Part shown: positions 23,547-31,667 of the stretch, piece by piece
Position numbering within the stretch: the stretch's first letter is position 1
Layout of the letters: each line of letters opens with the position of its first letter
DNA from: Oscillospiraceae bacterium
GTDB lineage: Bacteria; Bacillota; Clostridia; UBA1381
Assembly (NCBI GenBank): GCA_022509025.1
Contig: JAFLUB010000016.1
Location: 1 to 54,677 of the forward strand
Length of the DNA: 54,677 nt
Direction: 5' to 3'
Notes under the pieces: model-generated
Databases searched by the model: none
What the model saw: the letters and a program-made list of their open reading frames with translations, nothing else
What the model was told of the DNA's origin: nothing
Made by a program: the position numbers and the translations under genes

Positions 23547-24053
23547 ATGAACATATACATATTCCGTGGGAAATCCGCGACAGGTAAAACCACTTTGACA
23601 AATATGTTAAGTAGGAAAATTAATGTCCCTGTTTTGCGTAAAGACGATATATTTGACCAATTATCAAAACACGAAACAGATATTGCCATTTTGAACAGTG
23701 CAAGCTATGATATTCTTGCAAAACAGATGCAAACCTGCATTGATAATCAATCCGATATAATAGTTGATATTGCTTTACAGCATACGCCGTCGCTGAATGA
23801 GTTTTTAAATATGATTGATTTTAAAGATAGTATGATTTACAGATTTTTCTGTGATTGCAGCAATGATACTATATGGCTGGACCGTTGGCGGGCGCGGCTG
23901 AAAAATCCATTGCCTAATCAGTATTTTAAGAGTATTGATGAGATTGTGGAACATTACGGCAAATGTGAAATTGCGCCATTGGCCGGAGAAGTTATTTTAG
24001 ATAGTGTAAACTCTGTTAATTATTTGTTGTATAAAATAATGGAGATAATTTAA
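23547..24053 (+). CDS. P-loop kinase-like ATPase (AAA_33 type)
   Basis: The 168-residue protein has Walker A GKSATGKTT (8-16) and a helix-rich core. RKDDIFDQLSKH is the region where substrate-binding acidic residues sit in small-molecule kinases. The family (adenylate-kinase-like, CPT-like) includes antibiotic and nucleoside kinases; the substrate is unknown. It starts a run with the genes at 24053, 24602 and 25277. The next gene overlaps it by one base (TAATG). Confidence 0.75.
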   Translation: MNIYIFRGKSATGKTTLTNMLSRKINVPVLRKDDIFDQLSKHETDIAILNSASYDILAKQMQTCIDNQSDIIVDIALQHTPSLNEFLNMIDFKDSMIYRFFCDCSNDTIWLDRWRARLKNPLPNQYFKSIDEIVEHYGKCEIAPLAGEVILDSVNSVNYLLYKIMEII

Positions 24054-24589
24054 TGAAAAATATTATACATATATACGGTGCATCCGGTTCCGGTACAACA
24101 ACATTGGGAAGAAAAATATGTGATGAGTTGGGCTATATATTTATAGATGCGGATGATTATTTCTGGATGCCGACTGATCCGAAATACCAAGTAAAACGGG
24201 ACAAACAGGAGCGGATTATGCTTATGAAAGAAGTAATTGAAAAATCCGATAATGTTGTTATTTCCGGTTCGCTTGTAGATTGGGGCGATGAATTAATACC
24301 CCTGTTTACCCTTGTCATTAGATTAGTTACCGACACAGCTATACGAATTGAAAGGTTAATAAATCGTGAGCGAGAGAATTTTGGTTCAAGAATAGATGTT
24401 GGCAGAGATATGTATGAAAATCACCGGCAATTTATTGAATGGGCTAAAAATTATGACGATGGTGATGTCAATATGCGAAGCAAGGCAAAACACGATGAAT
24501 GGGAAAAGTTATTGCGATGCAAACAAATTGTACTAAATGGCGCAGACAAGTTGGAATATAATGTGGCGGCCGTTAAAAAGAAATTATAA
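24053..24589 (+). CDS. Adenylate-kinase-like P-loop protein
   Basis: The 178-residue protein has Walker A GASGSGTTTL (8-17; T replaces the usual K in GKT, which is unusual) and DADDYFW, similar to a cytidylate or shikimate kinase-like base. The C-terminal part (MYENHRQFIEWAKNYDDGDVNMRSKAKHDEW) is seen in clostridial proteins annotated as adenylate kinase-like. The missing lysine in the P-loop makes ATP turnover doubtful. It overlaps the upstream gene by one base. Confidence 0.72.
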   Translation: MKNIIHIYGASGSGTTTLGRKICDELGYIFIDADDYFWMPTDPKYQVKRDKQERIMLMKEVIEKSDNVVISGSLVDWGDELIPLFTLVIRLVTDTAIRIERLINRERENFGSRIDVGRDMYENHRQFIEWAKNYDDGDVNMRSKAKHDEWEKLLRCKQIVLNGADKLEYNVAAVKKKL

Positions 24590-24601
24590 GGGAGTAATAC
24601 A

Positions 24602-25228
24602 ATGAACAAGTATAAAATAATAGACGAGAAAACATGGAAAAGAGCCGTACATTGTGCAGTATTTAGAAACAGCATTGAGCCTGCATTTTGTGTGACTTTT
24701 GAATTGGATATAACAAATTTCCTCAGAAAAATTAAAGAGCAGAAATATTCTTTTACTATGGCAATGATTTTTGCGGTCTCAAAATGTGCTAATGAAATAG
24801 AGGAATTTCGTTATCGTTTTCTTAACGGCAATGTGGTCTTGTTTGATAAAATTGATACGGCTTTTACATATCTGAATAAGGAAACGGAGCTTTTTAAAGT
24901 TGTAAACGTTCCGATGATGGATACGATGGGGGAGTACGTCACAACGGCAACAGTAGCGGTGAAAGAACAAAAAGAATATTTCACCGGACCACTCGGAAAC
25001 GATGTATTTCAGTTTTCACCTATGCCGTGGATTTCGTATACGCATATTTCGCATACCAATTCAGGAAAGAAAGATAATGCGACACCACTGTTTGATTGGG
25101 GAAAATATTTTGAACGTGACGGAAAAGTATTAATGCCGTTTTCAGTGCAAGCGCATCATTCTTTTGTGGATGGATTGCATATCGGTAAGCTAGCGGATAA
25201 AGTGCAGAGATTTTTAGATGAGTATTAA
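24602..25228 (+). CDS. cat: Chloramphenicol O-acetyltransferase (type A family)
   Basis: The 208-residue protein follows the CatA family: YKIIDEKTWKRAVHCAVFRN at the start and the catalytic HHSFVDGLH (His185-His186, Asp190) near the end. FQFSPMPWISYTHISHT (about 136-152) is the conserved strand near the active site. It would acetylate chloramphenicol with acetyl-CoA. The active-site loop is HHSFVDG rather than the classic HHAVCDG, so activity on chloramphenicol is probable but not certain. It is 12 bases behind the kinase-like gene (RBS GGGAG). Confidence 0.85.
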   Translation: MNKYKIIDEKTWKRAVHCAVFRNSIEPAFCVTFELDITNFLRKIKEQKYSFTMAMIFAVSKCANEIEEFRYRFLNGNVVLFDKIDTAFTYLNKETELFKVVNVPMMDTMGEYVTTATVAVKEQKEYFTGPLGNDVFQFSPMPWISYTHISHTNSGKKDNATPLFDWGKYFERDGKVLMPFSVQAHHSFVDGLHIGKLADKVQRFLDEY

Positions 25229-25276
25229 TTTACGAGGTAAGTTAAGAAAATATTTTAAAGAGGACTGAAACAATAT

Positions 25277-25783
25277 ATGATTATATTACTGGCAGGCAGT
25301 ACACATACGGGTAAAACAGCATTGGCGCAAAAGCTTTTAGAAAAATATAACTATCCGTATTTATCTATTGACCATCTTAAAATGGGACTTATACGAAGCG
25401 GTAATACGGATTTAACTCCTGAGGACGATTCGGAACTTACTGTATATCTTTGGCCTATTATTTGTGAGATTGTTAAAACAGCGATTGAGAATAAACAAAA
25501 TCTTATCGTTGAAGGTTGTTATATACCGTTTGGCTGGCAGAATGATTTTTCAGACGAATATCTGAGAGAAATCAAATACTATTGCCTTATTATGACGAAA
25601 AGCTATATTGAAACACATTTTTCAGATATATTAAAATATGCAGACGTTATAGAAGAACGGCTTGATGATAATTTGGCAATGGACTATATGGTTGCAGAAA
25701 ATGAAAAGAATTTGGCTATATGCAAAAAATACGGGCTTAAATATATTTTAATTGATAACGAATATATCGTGAATATAGAATGA
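25277..25783 (+). CDS. P-loop kinase-like protein
   Basis: The 168-residue protein has Walker A GSTHTGKTAL (6-15) and SIDHLKMGLIRSGNTD, a lid-type region. It ends AICKKYGLKYILIDNEYIVNIE. Family members are small-molecule phosphotransferases of unknown substrate. A piece of the C-terminus of a related gene survives at 38520-38591, fused in front of the DUF5714 gene. Confidence 0.72.
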   Translation: MIILLAGSTHTGKTALAQKLLEKYNYPYLSIDHLKMGLIRSGNTDLTPEDDSELTVYLWPIICEIVKTAIENKQNLIVEGCYIPFGWQNDFSDEYLREIKYYCLIMTKSYIETHFSDILKYADVIEERLDDNLAMDYMVAENEKNLAICKKYGLKYILIDNEYIVNIE

Positions 25784-25795
25784 AGAGGAGATTAA

Positions 25796-26296
25796 ATGAA
25801 TATACAATTTCGTGTTGCGAAAATGGAAGATTTGCCAGAAGTTTATTCAATGTTTTCATCTGCCATATCAGAAATGGAAAAGAATAATATTTTTCAATGG
25901 GATAATGTCTATCCGGACAAAAAAATTTTGAGCGAGGATATACAAAGACAGCAATTATATGTTGGTGAGGTAGACTGTGAATTGGTATGCGCATATGTAG
26001 TAAATGATAATGCCGATGAACAGTATTCAAACGGAACGTGGAAGTATGTAGGATGTACATATAAAATCCTACATCGGTTATGTGTCAATCCTAAATTCCA
26101 AAATGTAGGTGTTGGCACAGAAACAATGCTCCATATAGAGAAAGAAGCTAAAAAGGAAGGCGTTGAGAGTATTCGACTTGACGCATTTTCTAAAAATCCA
26201 TATGCAGTTCAGATGTACGAGAAGTTAAATTATACAAAGGTTGGCGTTGCAAATTGGAGGAAAGGCAGATTTTATCTTATGGAAAAAAAGTTGTAG
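25796..26296 (+). CDS. GNAT acetyltransferase (166 aa)
   Basis: GCN5-type N-acetyltransferase: the N-terminal strand RVAKMEDLPEVYSMFSSAI, motif A VNPKFQNVGVGTETML (about 101-116) and the C-terminal NPYAVQMYEKLNYTKVG are present. The substrate is unknown. The gene follows the kinase-like gene by 12 bases (RBS AGAGGAG) and uses TAG as a natural stop (26294-26296), since the protein ends normally there. Confidence 0.85.
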   Translation: MNIQFRVAKMEDLPEVYSMFSSAISEMEKNNIFQWDNVYPDKKILSEDIQRQQLYVGEVDCELVCAYVVNDNADEQYSNGTWKYVGCTYKILHRLCVNPKFQNVGVGTETMLHIEKEAKKEGVESIRLDAFSKNPYAVQMYEKLNYTKVGVANWRKGRFYLMEKKL

Positions 26297-26303
26297 TTTG
26301 TAT

Positions 26304-26341
26304 GGTTATACTTGCGGATATGTTTATTAGCAAGCATAACC
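26304..26341. terminator. Hairpin behind the GNAT gene
   Basis: Arms 26304-26315 and 26330-26341 form a 12-bp stem with one mismatch. There is no T-run on the plus side. It overlaps the end of the YxjI-like remnant. Confidence 0.5.
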
Positions 26342-26425
26342 AAATAGTACCGTTTCGCCGTTTTCGTCAAATATGTTGTAACTATCAAACCATGAAAAGA
26401 ACCGTTGTTTAAATAAAAGTTTCAT
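26327..26425 (-). pseudogene. Remnant of a LURP-one/YxjI-like gene
   Basis: On the minus strand, ATG at 26425 with GAAGGAGTG upstream starts MKLLFKQRFFSWFDSYNIFD and continues ENGETVLFGYAC before TAA. It resembles the N-terminus of YxjI/LURP-one proteins, but only 32 residues remain. The rest of the gene is absent. Confidence 0.6.
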
Positions 26426-26497
26426 TTGCTTAACACTCCTTCAATAATTTCCCTTTCACACATCAATGCAGATTCTCGCGTTAACTAAACTGGAATT

Positions 26498-27259
26498 TTA
26501 CAGTCCTTTGTCAGAAAGGATTTTTTCAAACTTCTTTTCAGATAATATTTCGTGTGTTATAAATTCACCATTGTAGAAAAGTGAAAATGTCGTGAACGGG
26601 GTAGGCGCATTTTGTGCTGCTTCTTTTGTTTGTATATGTACTGTTTGAAAATCGACATTTCTTGTTTTTGCCATTCCTTCAAGAATGGGTACATACTTTG
26701 CCGTAAAAGGGCATTGATTCGTATAATATAATGTAAATCCGGTTCCCATATCAGGATGCGTTGGGTTCTTTACACTTTCCTTGAAATGCGGTTTTTCGGC
26801 GTTTTCATCAAACGGAAGATACATCAATTCAAAATATGGACTTGCTGTATCAACAGTTTCGAAGCCTTTATATCGCATATATTTAGGCTCTGCAAGAAAG
26901 CCCATTTTCTTTTTCGATGATAAGATTACAAGTCCCTTTTTTCCTTTTTCCTTACAGTCATTTATACATTCGTCCAACAATATAGTTGAATAGCCGTGTC
27001 CTTTGAATTGACCTGATACCCACAAGCAGTTAATATACATATATTCATTTGCTTCAATGGGTGTCCACGCATATTCAGCCGGAATATACTCAATGAAACA
27101 TTTGCCGCGTACATTTCCTTTTAAGAAAACAAGTCCCTCATCAAGCCTATCTCTAAGCCAAGCCTTTTTTGACATTACTTGAACATCTTTGTTGTTTGAT
27201 ATGGCGCAGCAGATGTGTTCCTGTTCAAGATTATCCGTTGTTATTTTTATAAGTTCCAT
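26498..27259 (-). CDS. YoaP-type GNAT acetyltransferase
   Basis: The 253-residue protein has an N-terminal GNAT domain with the acetyl-CoA motif VSGQFKGHGYSTILLD (about 75-90). A C-terminal YoaP domain follows, with a thioredoxin-like motif YTNQCPFTAKYVP (about 175-187). The pair of domains is typical of YoaP proteins of unknown substrate. ATG 27259 with GAGGAG upstream is chosen over 27277. It belongs to a minus-strand run with the genes up to 29411. Confidence 0.85.
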   Translation of the reverse strand: MELIKITTDNLEQEHICCAISNNKDVQVMSKKAWLRDRLDEGLVFLKGNVRGKCFIEYIPAEYAWTPIEANEYMYINCLWVSGQFKGHGYSTILLDECINDCKEKGKKGLVILSSKKKMGFLAEPKYMRYKGFETVDTASPYFELMYLPFDENAEKPHFKESVKNPTHPDMGTGFTLYYTNQCPFTAKYVPILEGMAKTRNVDFQTVHIQTKEAAQNAPTPFTTFSLFYNGEFITHEILSEKKFEKILSDKGL

Positions 27260-27308
27260 AATAGTATCTCCTCGCAAATTTTTGTTTTCCTGCTTAGCAA
27301 ACAGGAAC

Positions 27309-27713
27309 TTACGTCCATAAAGTAGTTATAAACATCGGACTTGCATCATCAGACTTCTTAAAACCGCAGGATTCATAAAAACTTATTTCATCATTATAAG
27401 CCACAATGACAATCCTTAAATAATCTTTATATGTGCTTTTCATTTTTTCTACAAGCTGCCTGCCAATTCCTAAATTCTGATAAGCAGGATTAACCAGCAA
27501 ATAGTGAATATAGGCTGTCATAATACCATCGTCCATTGCGCATATCAGCCCGATAAGTTTATCGCCGTCCCATGCTGTATATACGGTCTTGAAATTTTTC
27601 ATGGCAACAACTAACTTATCAGGGTAGTGTCCCGATGACCACTCGACGGACAAAAACAAGTCCTGTAATTCTTTTTCATTAAAATCGTGTGTATCTTTAT
27701 AAATAATTACCAC
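27309..27713 (-). CDS. GNAT acetyltransferase (134 aa)
   Basis: A short GCN5-type protein with LLVNPAYQNLGIGRQLVEKM (about 72-91) as acetyl-CoA motif and a C-terminal FYESCGFKKSDDASPMF. The start is GTG 27713 with GGAGG eight bases upstream. The linker to the next gene resembles the other linkers in this run. Confidence 0.82.
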   Translation of the reverse strand: MVIIYKDTHDFNEKELQDLFLSVEWSSGHYPDKLVVAMKNFKTVYTAWDGDKLIGLICAMDDGIMTAYIHYLLVNPAYQNLGIGRQLVEKMKSTYKDYLRIVIVAYNDEISFYESCGFKKSDDASPMFITTLWT

Positions 27714-27778
27714 AATACTATCCTCCTTTAAATTTTGATTTCCATGCTTGATAGATAGGAAGTCACGGCATTACTTGT

Positions 27779-28122
27779 TTATGCTTCTTTCCAAAACTCA
27801 CCCTTGTAAAAATTCAGATTTCCGAGAGGCTTTGCAGTCAAGCGGAACATCACGCATCCGTCAGGGCAGACAATGGTCTTGCTGTATTTGCTATCTCCTC
27901 CGAGATTCTCTAAATTACCGCCGCTTCCATAAGAGGATACAGCATCATCATTGTTTTACTGCAAATACCGTATCCATCTTTGTTAACAGGACATCCATAA
28001 GTGCAGAAATAAGTATCGCCGATTTCCTCACCGTTGCGACAGTAATTTTCCGTATGGTCGCCACGCAGAAAATCTATAACTTCGATGTTAAACTCGTATT
28101 CTTCATCATACCATTTTTTCAT
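27779..28122 (-). pseudogene. TIGR04076 family gene with frameshift
   Basis: The first 70 codons (MKKWYDEEYEFNIEVIDFLR through CSKTMMMLYPLMEA) stop early. The downstream part continues in another frame as SGGNLENLGGDSKYSKTIVC through FYKGEFWKEA and ends at 27779. A few bases are missing near 27912-27925, so the gene is broken. The intact family member is about 110 residues, has several conserved cysteines, and its role is unknown. Confidence 0.72.
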
Positions 28123-28167
28123 GTGTTACCTCCAAATTGCAATTTATTCAATTTAACAAACAGGAAT

Positions 28168-28659
28168 TTATTTGTGTTTTGGAAACCAGGGAATACATCT
28201 GTTTACCTTTTTGCAATATTCTATATACTCTTTACCATATAAATCAGCAAGCCACTTTTCCTCTGTCAACTTCAGGAATATCGTCATGTAAATCCAGCAA
28301 ATAACTGGTATAAAGAATAAAAACAAATTATTTGCAATGCAGACTGCACCGGTACATGCCAAAAAGACTGCACTATAAACAGGATTTCTGACAATGGCAT
28401 ATACGCCTGTTGTGATTAACTTGTTTTCGGCAACCATCTCAAATAATTTCGACTTGCGTTTTGCGCTATAATCCAGATAACAACCGAATAAAATCAATCC
28501 AATGCCTATGATTTTTAGTGGTGTATTCAGTAATTCTGTTTTTCCGGCATCCAAATATCTGCAATATGACGCAATGATGCCAATCACAGTAATCAGAATT
28601 TGAAATGCAACAATCACAGGACCTACCCCGAATAACGGCAGATGACTTTTTCCTTTCAT
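28168..28659 (-). CDS. Isoprenylcysteine carboxyl methyltransferase-like membrane protein
   Basis: A 163-residue integral membrane protein with several hydrophobic segments (VGPVIVAFQILITVIGIIAS, IIGIGLILFGCYLDY, LFLFFIPVICWIYMTIFL). The conserved GVYAIVRNPVYSAVF and EEKWLADLYGKEYIEYCKKVNRCIPWF blocks are those of the ICMT/PEMT family in bacteria. These proteins methylate small thiols or lipids; the substrate here is unknown. ATG 28659 (GGGAGG upstream) is used rather than 28737, whose extra N-terminus has no RBS. Confidence 0.82.
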   Translation of the reverse strand: MKGKSHLPLFGVGPVIVAFQILITVIGIIASYCRYLDAGKTELLNTPLKIIGIGLILFGCYLDYSAKRKSKLFEMVAENKLITTGVYAIVRNPVYSAVFLACTGAVCIANNLFLFFIPVICWIYMTIFLKLTEEKWLADLYGKEYIEYCKKVNRCIPWFPKHK

Positions 28660-28703
28660 AAATAACCTCCCAATTCCGATTTTCTCATCCAATAAACAGA
28701 AAT

Positions 28704-29411
28704 TTACTTTAGCTTTATATAAATACCAACAAAACAAGTATATGGTTTGATAATCGTTTCAAAGTACTGCTTATCGCCGCAAGCAAACTTATTATTAACT
28801 GCAAGCCATTCGTCCCATGCTTTGTTAAAACAAGCCATTTCCCATGTTTGTACCGATTCAATTCTATCATTGCTGCCGATAATTTCTTTCCAGAGCTTTG
28901 GACTTTTAAACATATAAGCATCATCGCCGAGCCAATCGGAAAGGAGTTCTTCGGCATGATCTGTGTATTCATCTTTCAGACCGGGAATACCAATCAAAAC
29001 CACTCCGTTATCTTTTATAAACGGCAGAATCTTCTCTTGAAAAAATCCCTTATACCCTGCAAAATAATGATAAGAGTCAACACTTATTAGAGCGTTGAAT
29101 TGCTCTTTTTCAAAATTGAGATTATTCGCATCTTCGCAAATAGGTGTTACCTGTTCATCAACACCCCACCCAGCAAATCGTTTTCCATTCTCTTCTGCGC
29201 TTATCCAGAGGTCATTTGCGTAAACCCTTGCTCCTGTCTCCTTGGCAATGACAAGACTCGTTAGTCCTTTTCCACATCCCAAGTCAAGAATTAAATCATC
29301 AGGGGCAAGTTGCAAAGGATATTTGTCAAATAGCTCTGCTAAAATCCTTACGCTATTTGGTCCCATCATCGTTTCTTCCGAAATATACTTTTTATAGTTG
29401 CTAATATCCAT
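28704..29411 (-). CDS. Class I SAM-dependent methyltransferase (235 aa)
   Basis: Rossmann methyltransferase: motif I LILDLGCGKGLTSLVIA (about 49-65), YANDLWIS acidic loop, and motif IV FNALISVDSYHYFAG. The N-terminus (YKKYISEETMMGPNSVRILAEL) is like proteins annotated as SAM methyltransferases acting on cyclopropane or small metabolites. Start ATG 29411 after GGAGAT. It is the first gene of the minus-strand run. Confidence 0.85.
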   Translation of the reverse strand: MDISNYKKYISEETMMGPNSVRILAELFDKYPLQLAPDDLILDLGCGKGLTSLVIAKETGARVYANDLWISAEENGKRFAGWGVDEQVTPICEDANNLNFEKEQFNALISVDSYHYFAGYKGFFQEKILPFIKDNGVVLIGIPGLKDEYTDHAEELLSDWLGDDAYMFKSPKLWKEIIGSNDRIESVQTWEMACFNKAWDEWLAVNNKFACGDKQYFETIIKPYTCFVGIYIKLK

Positions 29412-29535
29412 ATGTCTTATCTCCACAAATTCCGCTTTGTCATTAGTATAATTATACCACGCATAGCGCAGAAAGGCAATCCACGATTGCATAATAAAAT
29501 TGATACACAGTCAAAAAGGTTTTCAGATTTTTGCG

Positions 29536-29564
29536 TTGCGATATATTGTAGAATATGGTATACT
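29536..29564 (+). promoter_or_regulatory. Promoter of the second def-methyltransferase unit
   Basis: TTGCGA, 17-nt spacer, TATACT (29559-29564), 40 bases before ATG 29604. No such unit precedes copy 1, which shares the DUF1653 promoter. Confidence 0.6.
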
Positions 29565-29603
29565 TCTCATATAAATATATTATGCAGCATGGGAGATGGA
29601 GCT

Positions 29604-30014
29604 ATGATAAGACCAATAGTAAGGGACACCATATTTTTATCGCAGAAATCGGAACCTGCCACAGAAGGGGATATACAAGTGGTGTTTGATTTGATAGATA
29701 CTCTGCGCGCTCATACTCATGAGTGCGTTGGAATGGCGGCAAATATGATAGGAGTGAAAAAGAGAATTATTGTATTCAGCATAGATGTGGCACAAATTGC
29801 GATGGTAAATCCGGTTATCGTTAAAAAATCCAAACCATATCAGGCAGAAGAAGGTTGTCTGTCTCTGAACGGAGTGCGGAAAACCACACGCTATGAGGAG
29901 ATTGAGGTTAGTTTTCAAGATATAAATTTCAAGCAACAGCGTCAGAAATATTCTGGCTGGACGGCTCAGATTATTCAGCACGAGATTGATCACTGCAATG
30001 GAATATTGATATAA
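29604..30014 (+). CDS. def: Peptide deformylase, copy 2
   Basis: A second 136-residue clostridial-type deformylase with GMAANM (43-48), EGCLS (83-87) and HEIDH (126-130). It differs from copy 1 at residues 22 (G), 38 (T), 59 (S) and 105 (Q) only. The upstream ATGs up to 29412 lie in the divergent methyltransferase gene, so ATG 29604 with GGGAGATGG is the start. It is followed at 35 bases by the methyltransferase, the order seen at 1508-3735 without the DUF4268 gene. Confidence 0.92.
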   Translation: MIRPIVRDTIFLSQKSEPATEGDIQVVFDLIDTLRAHTHECVGMAANMIGVKKRIIVFSIDVAQIAMVNPVIVKKSKPYQAEEGCLSLNGVRKTTRYEEIEVSFQDINFKQQRQKYSGWTAQIIQHEIDHCNGILI

Positions 30015-30049
30015 TTGAACATGGCAAAAGGAGGGTTAAGGAGGTAATT

Positions 30050-30859
30050 ATGTCTGCAATCAAGGGATTGGAATGGACATTTGATACGGTGGCATCTACT
30101 TATGAAAAGTTCCGTCCAACGTATCCGGATGAACTCTACAAAATGATATTTGATTATATTGATCTTGACAATTCCTGCCGTGCGGTAGAGGTGGGGATCG
30201 GCGGCGGTCAGGCAACATTGCCGATTTTAAAGACCGGATGTAATGTGACCGCAGTTGAATACGGCGAGGAATTTTCTAAACTGTGCAAGGAAAAGTTTAA
30301 AGAATATAAATATTTTTCTGTTGTAACAAATAAATTTGAAGATACGGATTTTTCAGATGATACATACGATTTGGTATATTCCGCGTCAGCATTTCATTGG
30401 ATCCCGGAGAGTATTGGATATACAAAAGTGTTCTCAATGCTCAAAAGCGGCGGTGTGTTTGCGCGGTTTGCAAATCACCCTTATCGGGATAAAGGCAATT
30501 TGTCGCTTTCGGAAGAAATGGATAGGGTTTATGGCGAATACTATTATAAATTCTATAATAAAAGACCGGAATCGCCGAAAGAGTATACCGAGGGACAAGC
30601 TGTGCAAAGAGCAAAAATCGCAGAAAAATACGGCTTCACGGATATAAAATATGCTATGTTTTACAGAACGAGAACTTTTTCGGCAAGTGAGTACAGCACA
30701 TTGCTCGGGACATATTCCGACCATATTGCAATTGAGGAAAATATAAGAAAAGAGTTTTTCTCGAAAATTGAGGATGCAATAAATAATCATGGTGGTTCAA
30801 TTACCGTATATGATACAATCGATTTGCAGCTTGCAAGAAAAGGAGAAAGATTATTTTAA
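30050..30859 (+). CDS. Class I SAM-dependent methyltransferase, copy 2
   Basis: The 269-residue protein is a paralogue of the one at 2938 (about 90 percent identical by eye), with motif I VEVGIGGGQATLPIL and FHWIPESIGYTKVFSMLKSGG. The C-terminal four residues differ (GERLF instead of P), because the coding end continues into different sequence. The leader TTAAGGAGGTAATT is the same as in copy 1. The substrate is unknown. Confidence 0.85.
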   Translation: MSAIKGLEWTFDTVASTYEKFRPTYPDELYKMIFDYIDLDNSCRAVEVGIGGGQATLPILKTGCNVTAVEYGEEFSKLCKEKFKEYKYFSVVTNKFEDTDFSDDTYDLVYSASAFHWIPESIGYTKVFSMLKSGGVFARFANHPYRDKGNLSLSEEMDRVYGEYYYKFYNKRPESPKEYTEGQAVQRAKIAEKYGFTDIKYAMFYRTRTFSASEYSTLLGTYSDHIAIEENIRKEFFSKIEDAINNHGGSITVYDTIDLQLARKGERLF

Positions 30860-30875
30860 AGAAAGTGATGCGCCT

Positions 30876-31046
30876 ATGCCTGTTAACACTGTGAAGAGTA
30901 TTATAAAAAAGTTAGAATGTGATGATGAATTGTAGTATAGCGATGCCACAGGATATTTAGAACAGGTTGAATACATGGAGCAACAGAACTTTTTAAGGTT
31001 TTACAAGAGCATAAGGTCAGAAATATTATATTTAAAAGTCTATTGA
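30876..31046 (+). pseudogene. Degenerate small ORF with in-frame TAG
   Basis: From ATG 30876 the frame reads MPVNTVKSIIKKLECDDEL, TAG at 30933-30935, then YSDATGYLEQVEYMEQQNFL and RFYKSIRSEILYLKVY to TGA at 31044. Composition looks protein-like, yet a 57-codon frame with one stop is weak evidence. I do not recognise a family. It may be the remains of a gene behind the methyltransferase. Confidence 0.3.
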
Positions 31047-31053
31047 AATAATT

Positions 31054-31073
31054 GCATTATTATATAATAATGC
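31054..31073 (+). promoter_or_regulatory. 20-bp perfect palindrome (operator of the TA operon)
   Basis: GCATTATTATATAATAATGC is an exact palindrome and contains a TATAAT -10 box (31063-31068). It ends 17 bases before the antitoxin start, as expected for an antitoxin-bound operator. Confidence 0.7.
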
Positions 31074-31090
31074 TCAAAGGAGTGGTAGAT

Positions 31091-31360
31091 ATGATTATTA
31101 AATCGTCAACGACATTACGAAACGACTATTCGACTATTTCAAATCTTGCCCATGAAAGCGGAGAGCCAATATACATTACCAAGAACGGTGACGGCGATGT
31201 TGTTGTTATGGGTATTGAGGCATTTGAAAAAAGAGAGCAAATGTATAAACTGAAACTGAAAATAGCTGAGGCGGAGTTGGCGCGGTTAAACGGAGAGCCG
31301 ACTATATCAGTGGAGGAGGCAAGGACGCGTCTTGCTGGAAAATACAATGTACAAGGTTGA
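31091..31360 (+). CDS. Type II antitoxin, Phd/YefM-like
   Basis: An 89-residue protein whose N-terminus IIKSSTTLRNDYSTISNLAH followed by GEPIYITKNGDGDVVVMGIEAFEK is the Phd/YefM fold that binds the operator DNA. The C-terminal EAELARLNGEPTISVEEARTRL is the part that would wrap the toxin. Start ATG 31091 (RBS AAAGGAG). It overlaps the toxin start by 14 bases. It probably represses its own promoter through the palindrome at 31054. Confidence 0.88.
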   Translation: MIIKSSTTLRNDYSTISNLAHESGEPIYITKNGDGDVVVMGIEAFEKREQMYKLKLKIAEAELARLNGEPTISVEEARTRLAGKYNVQG

Positions 31361-31658
31361 AATTTTAATACCGGCATGGGATGATCTCGAAATAATAGCG
31401 GATATGCATATGTCATTAGTTGGTCCGAAATCAGCACAAAATCTGACAGATGGTATTTTAGACAGCATAGACACTTTGACAATATCTCTGTATGGGTATC
31501 CGACTGTTCTCGATGAGGAACCGGCAGAAATCGGATACAGAATGGTGATATATAAAAAGTATTTGTGTATTTACAGAGTTATAGGAGAGGTTGTATATGT
31601 ATACCACATAGCTGATGGAAGGACTAATTATCCTCAGATAATAAAAGGATATAAATAA
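31347..31658 (+). CDS. RelE/ParE-family toxin
   Basis: The 103-residue protein begins YKVEILIPAWDDLEIIADMH and has EPAEIGYRMVIYKKYLCIYRVIGEVVYVYHIADGRTNYPQI, the beta-sheet core of RelE/ParE toxins. RelE members cut mRNA in the ribosome A site; ParE members inhibit gyrase. Which one applies is not decided. ATG 31347 is chosen because it aligns with the fold; TTG 31332 is possible. A terminator follows at 31668. Confidence 0.85.
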   Translation: MYKVEILIPAWDDLEIIADMHMSLVGPKSAQNLTDGILDSIDTLTISLYGYPTVLDEEPAEIGYRMVIYKKYLCIYRVIGEVVYVYHIADGRTNYPQIIKGYK

Positions 31659-31667
31659 AATGTCAAG

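Larger units (their letters stand above)
26426..28703 (-). repeat. Recurring linkers between minus-strand accessory genes
   Basis: The gaps before the genes starting at 27259, 27713, 28122 and 28659, and more weakly 26425, each contain a TTCC(T) box just after the upstream stop, a short A/T-rich spacer, an AATT-rich stretch and a GGAGG-type RBS. Each gap is 40-70 bases. In three gaps the TTCC box can pair with a GGAA or GAAA. Boundaries given cover the run of gaps, not one element. Confidence 0.4.

Noticed and set aside
26304-26341. Integron attC site behind the GNAT gene
   Set aside because: The stem lacks the conserved R and L box sequences, and no integron-type integrase is present.
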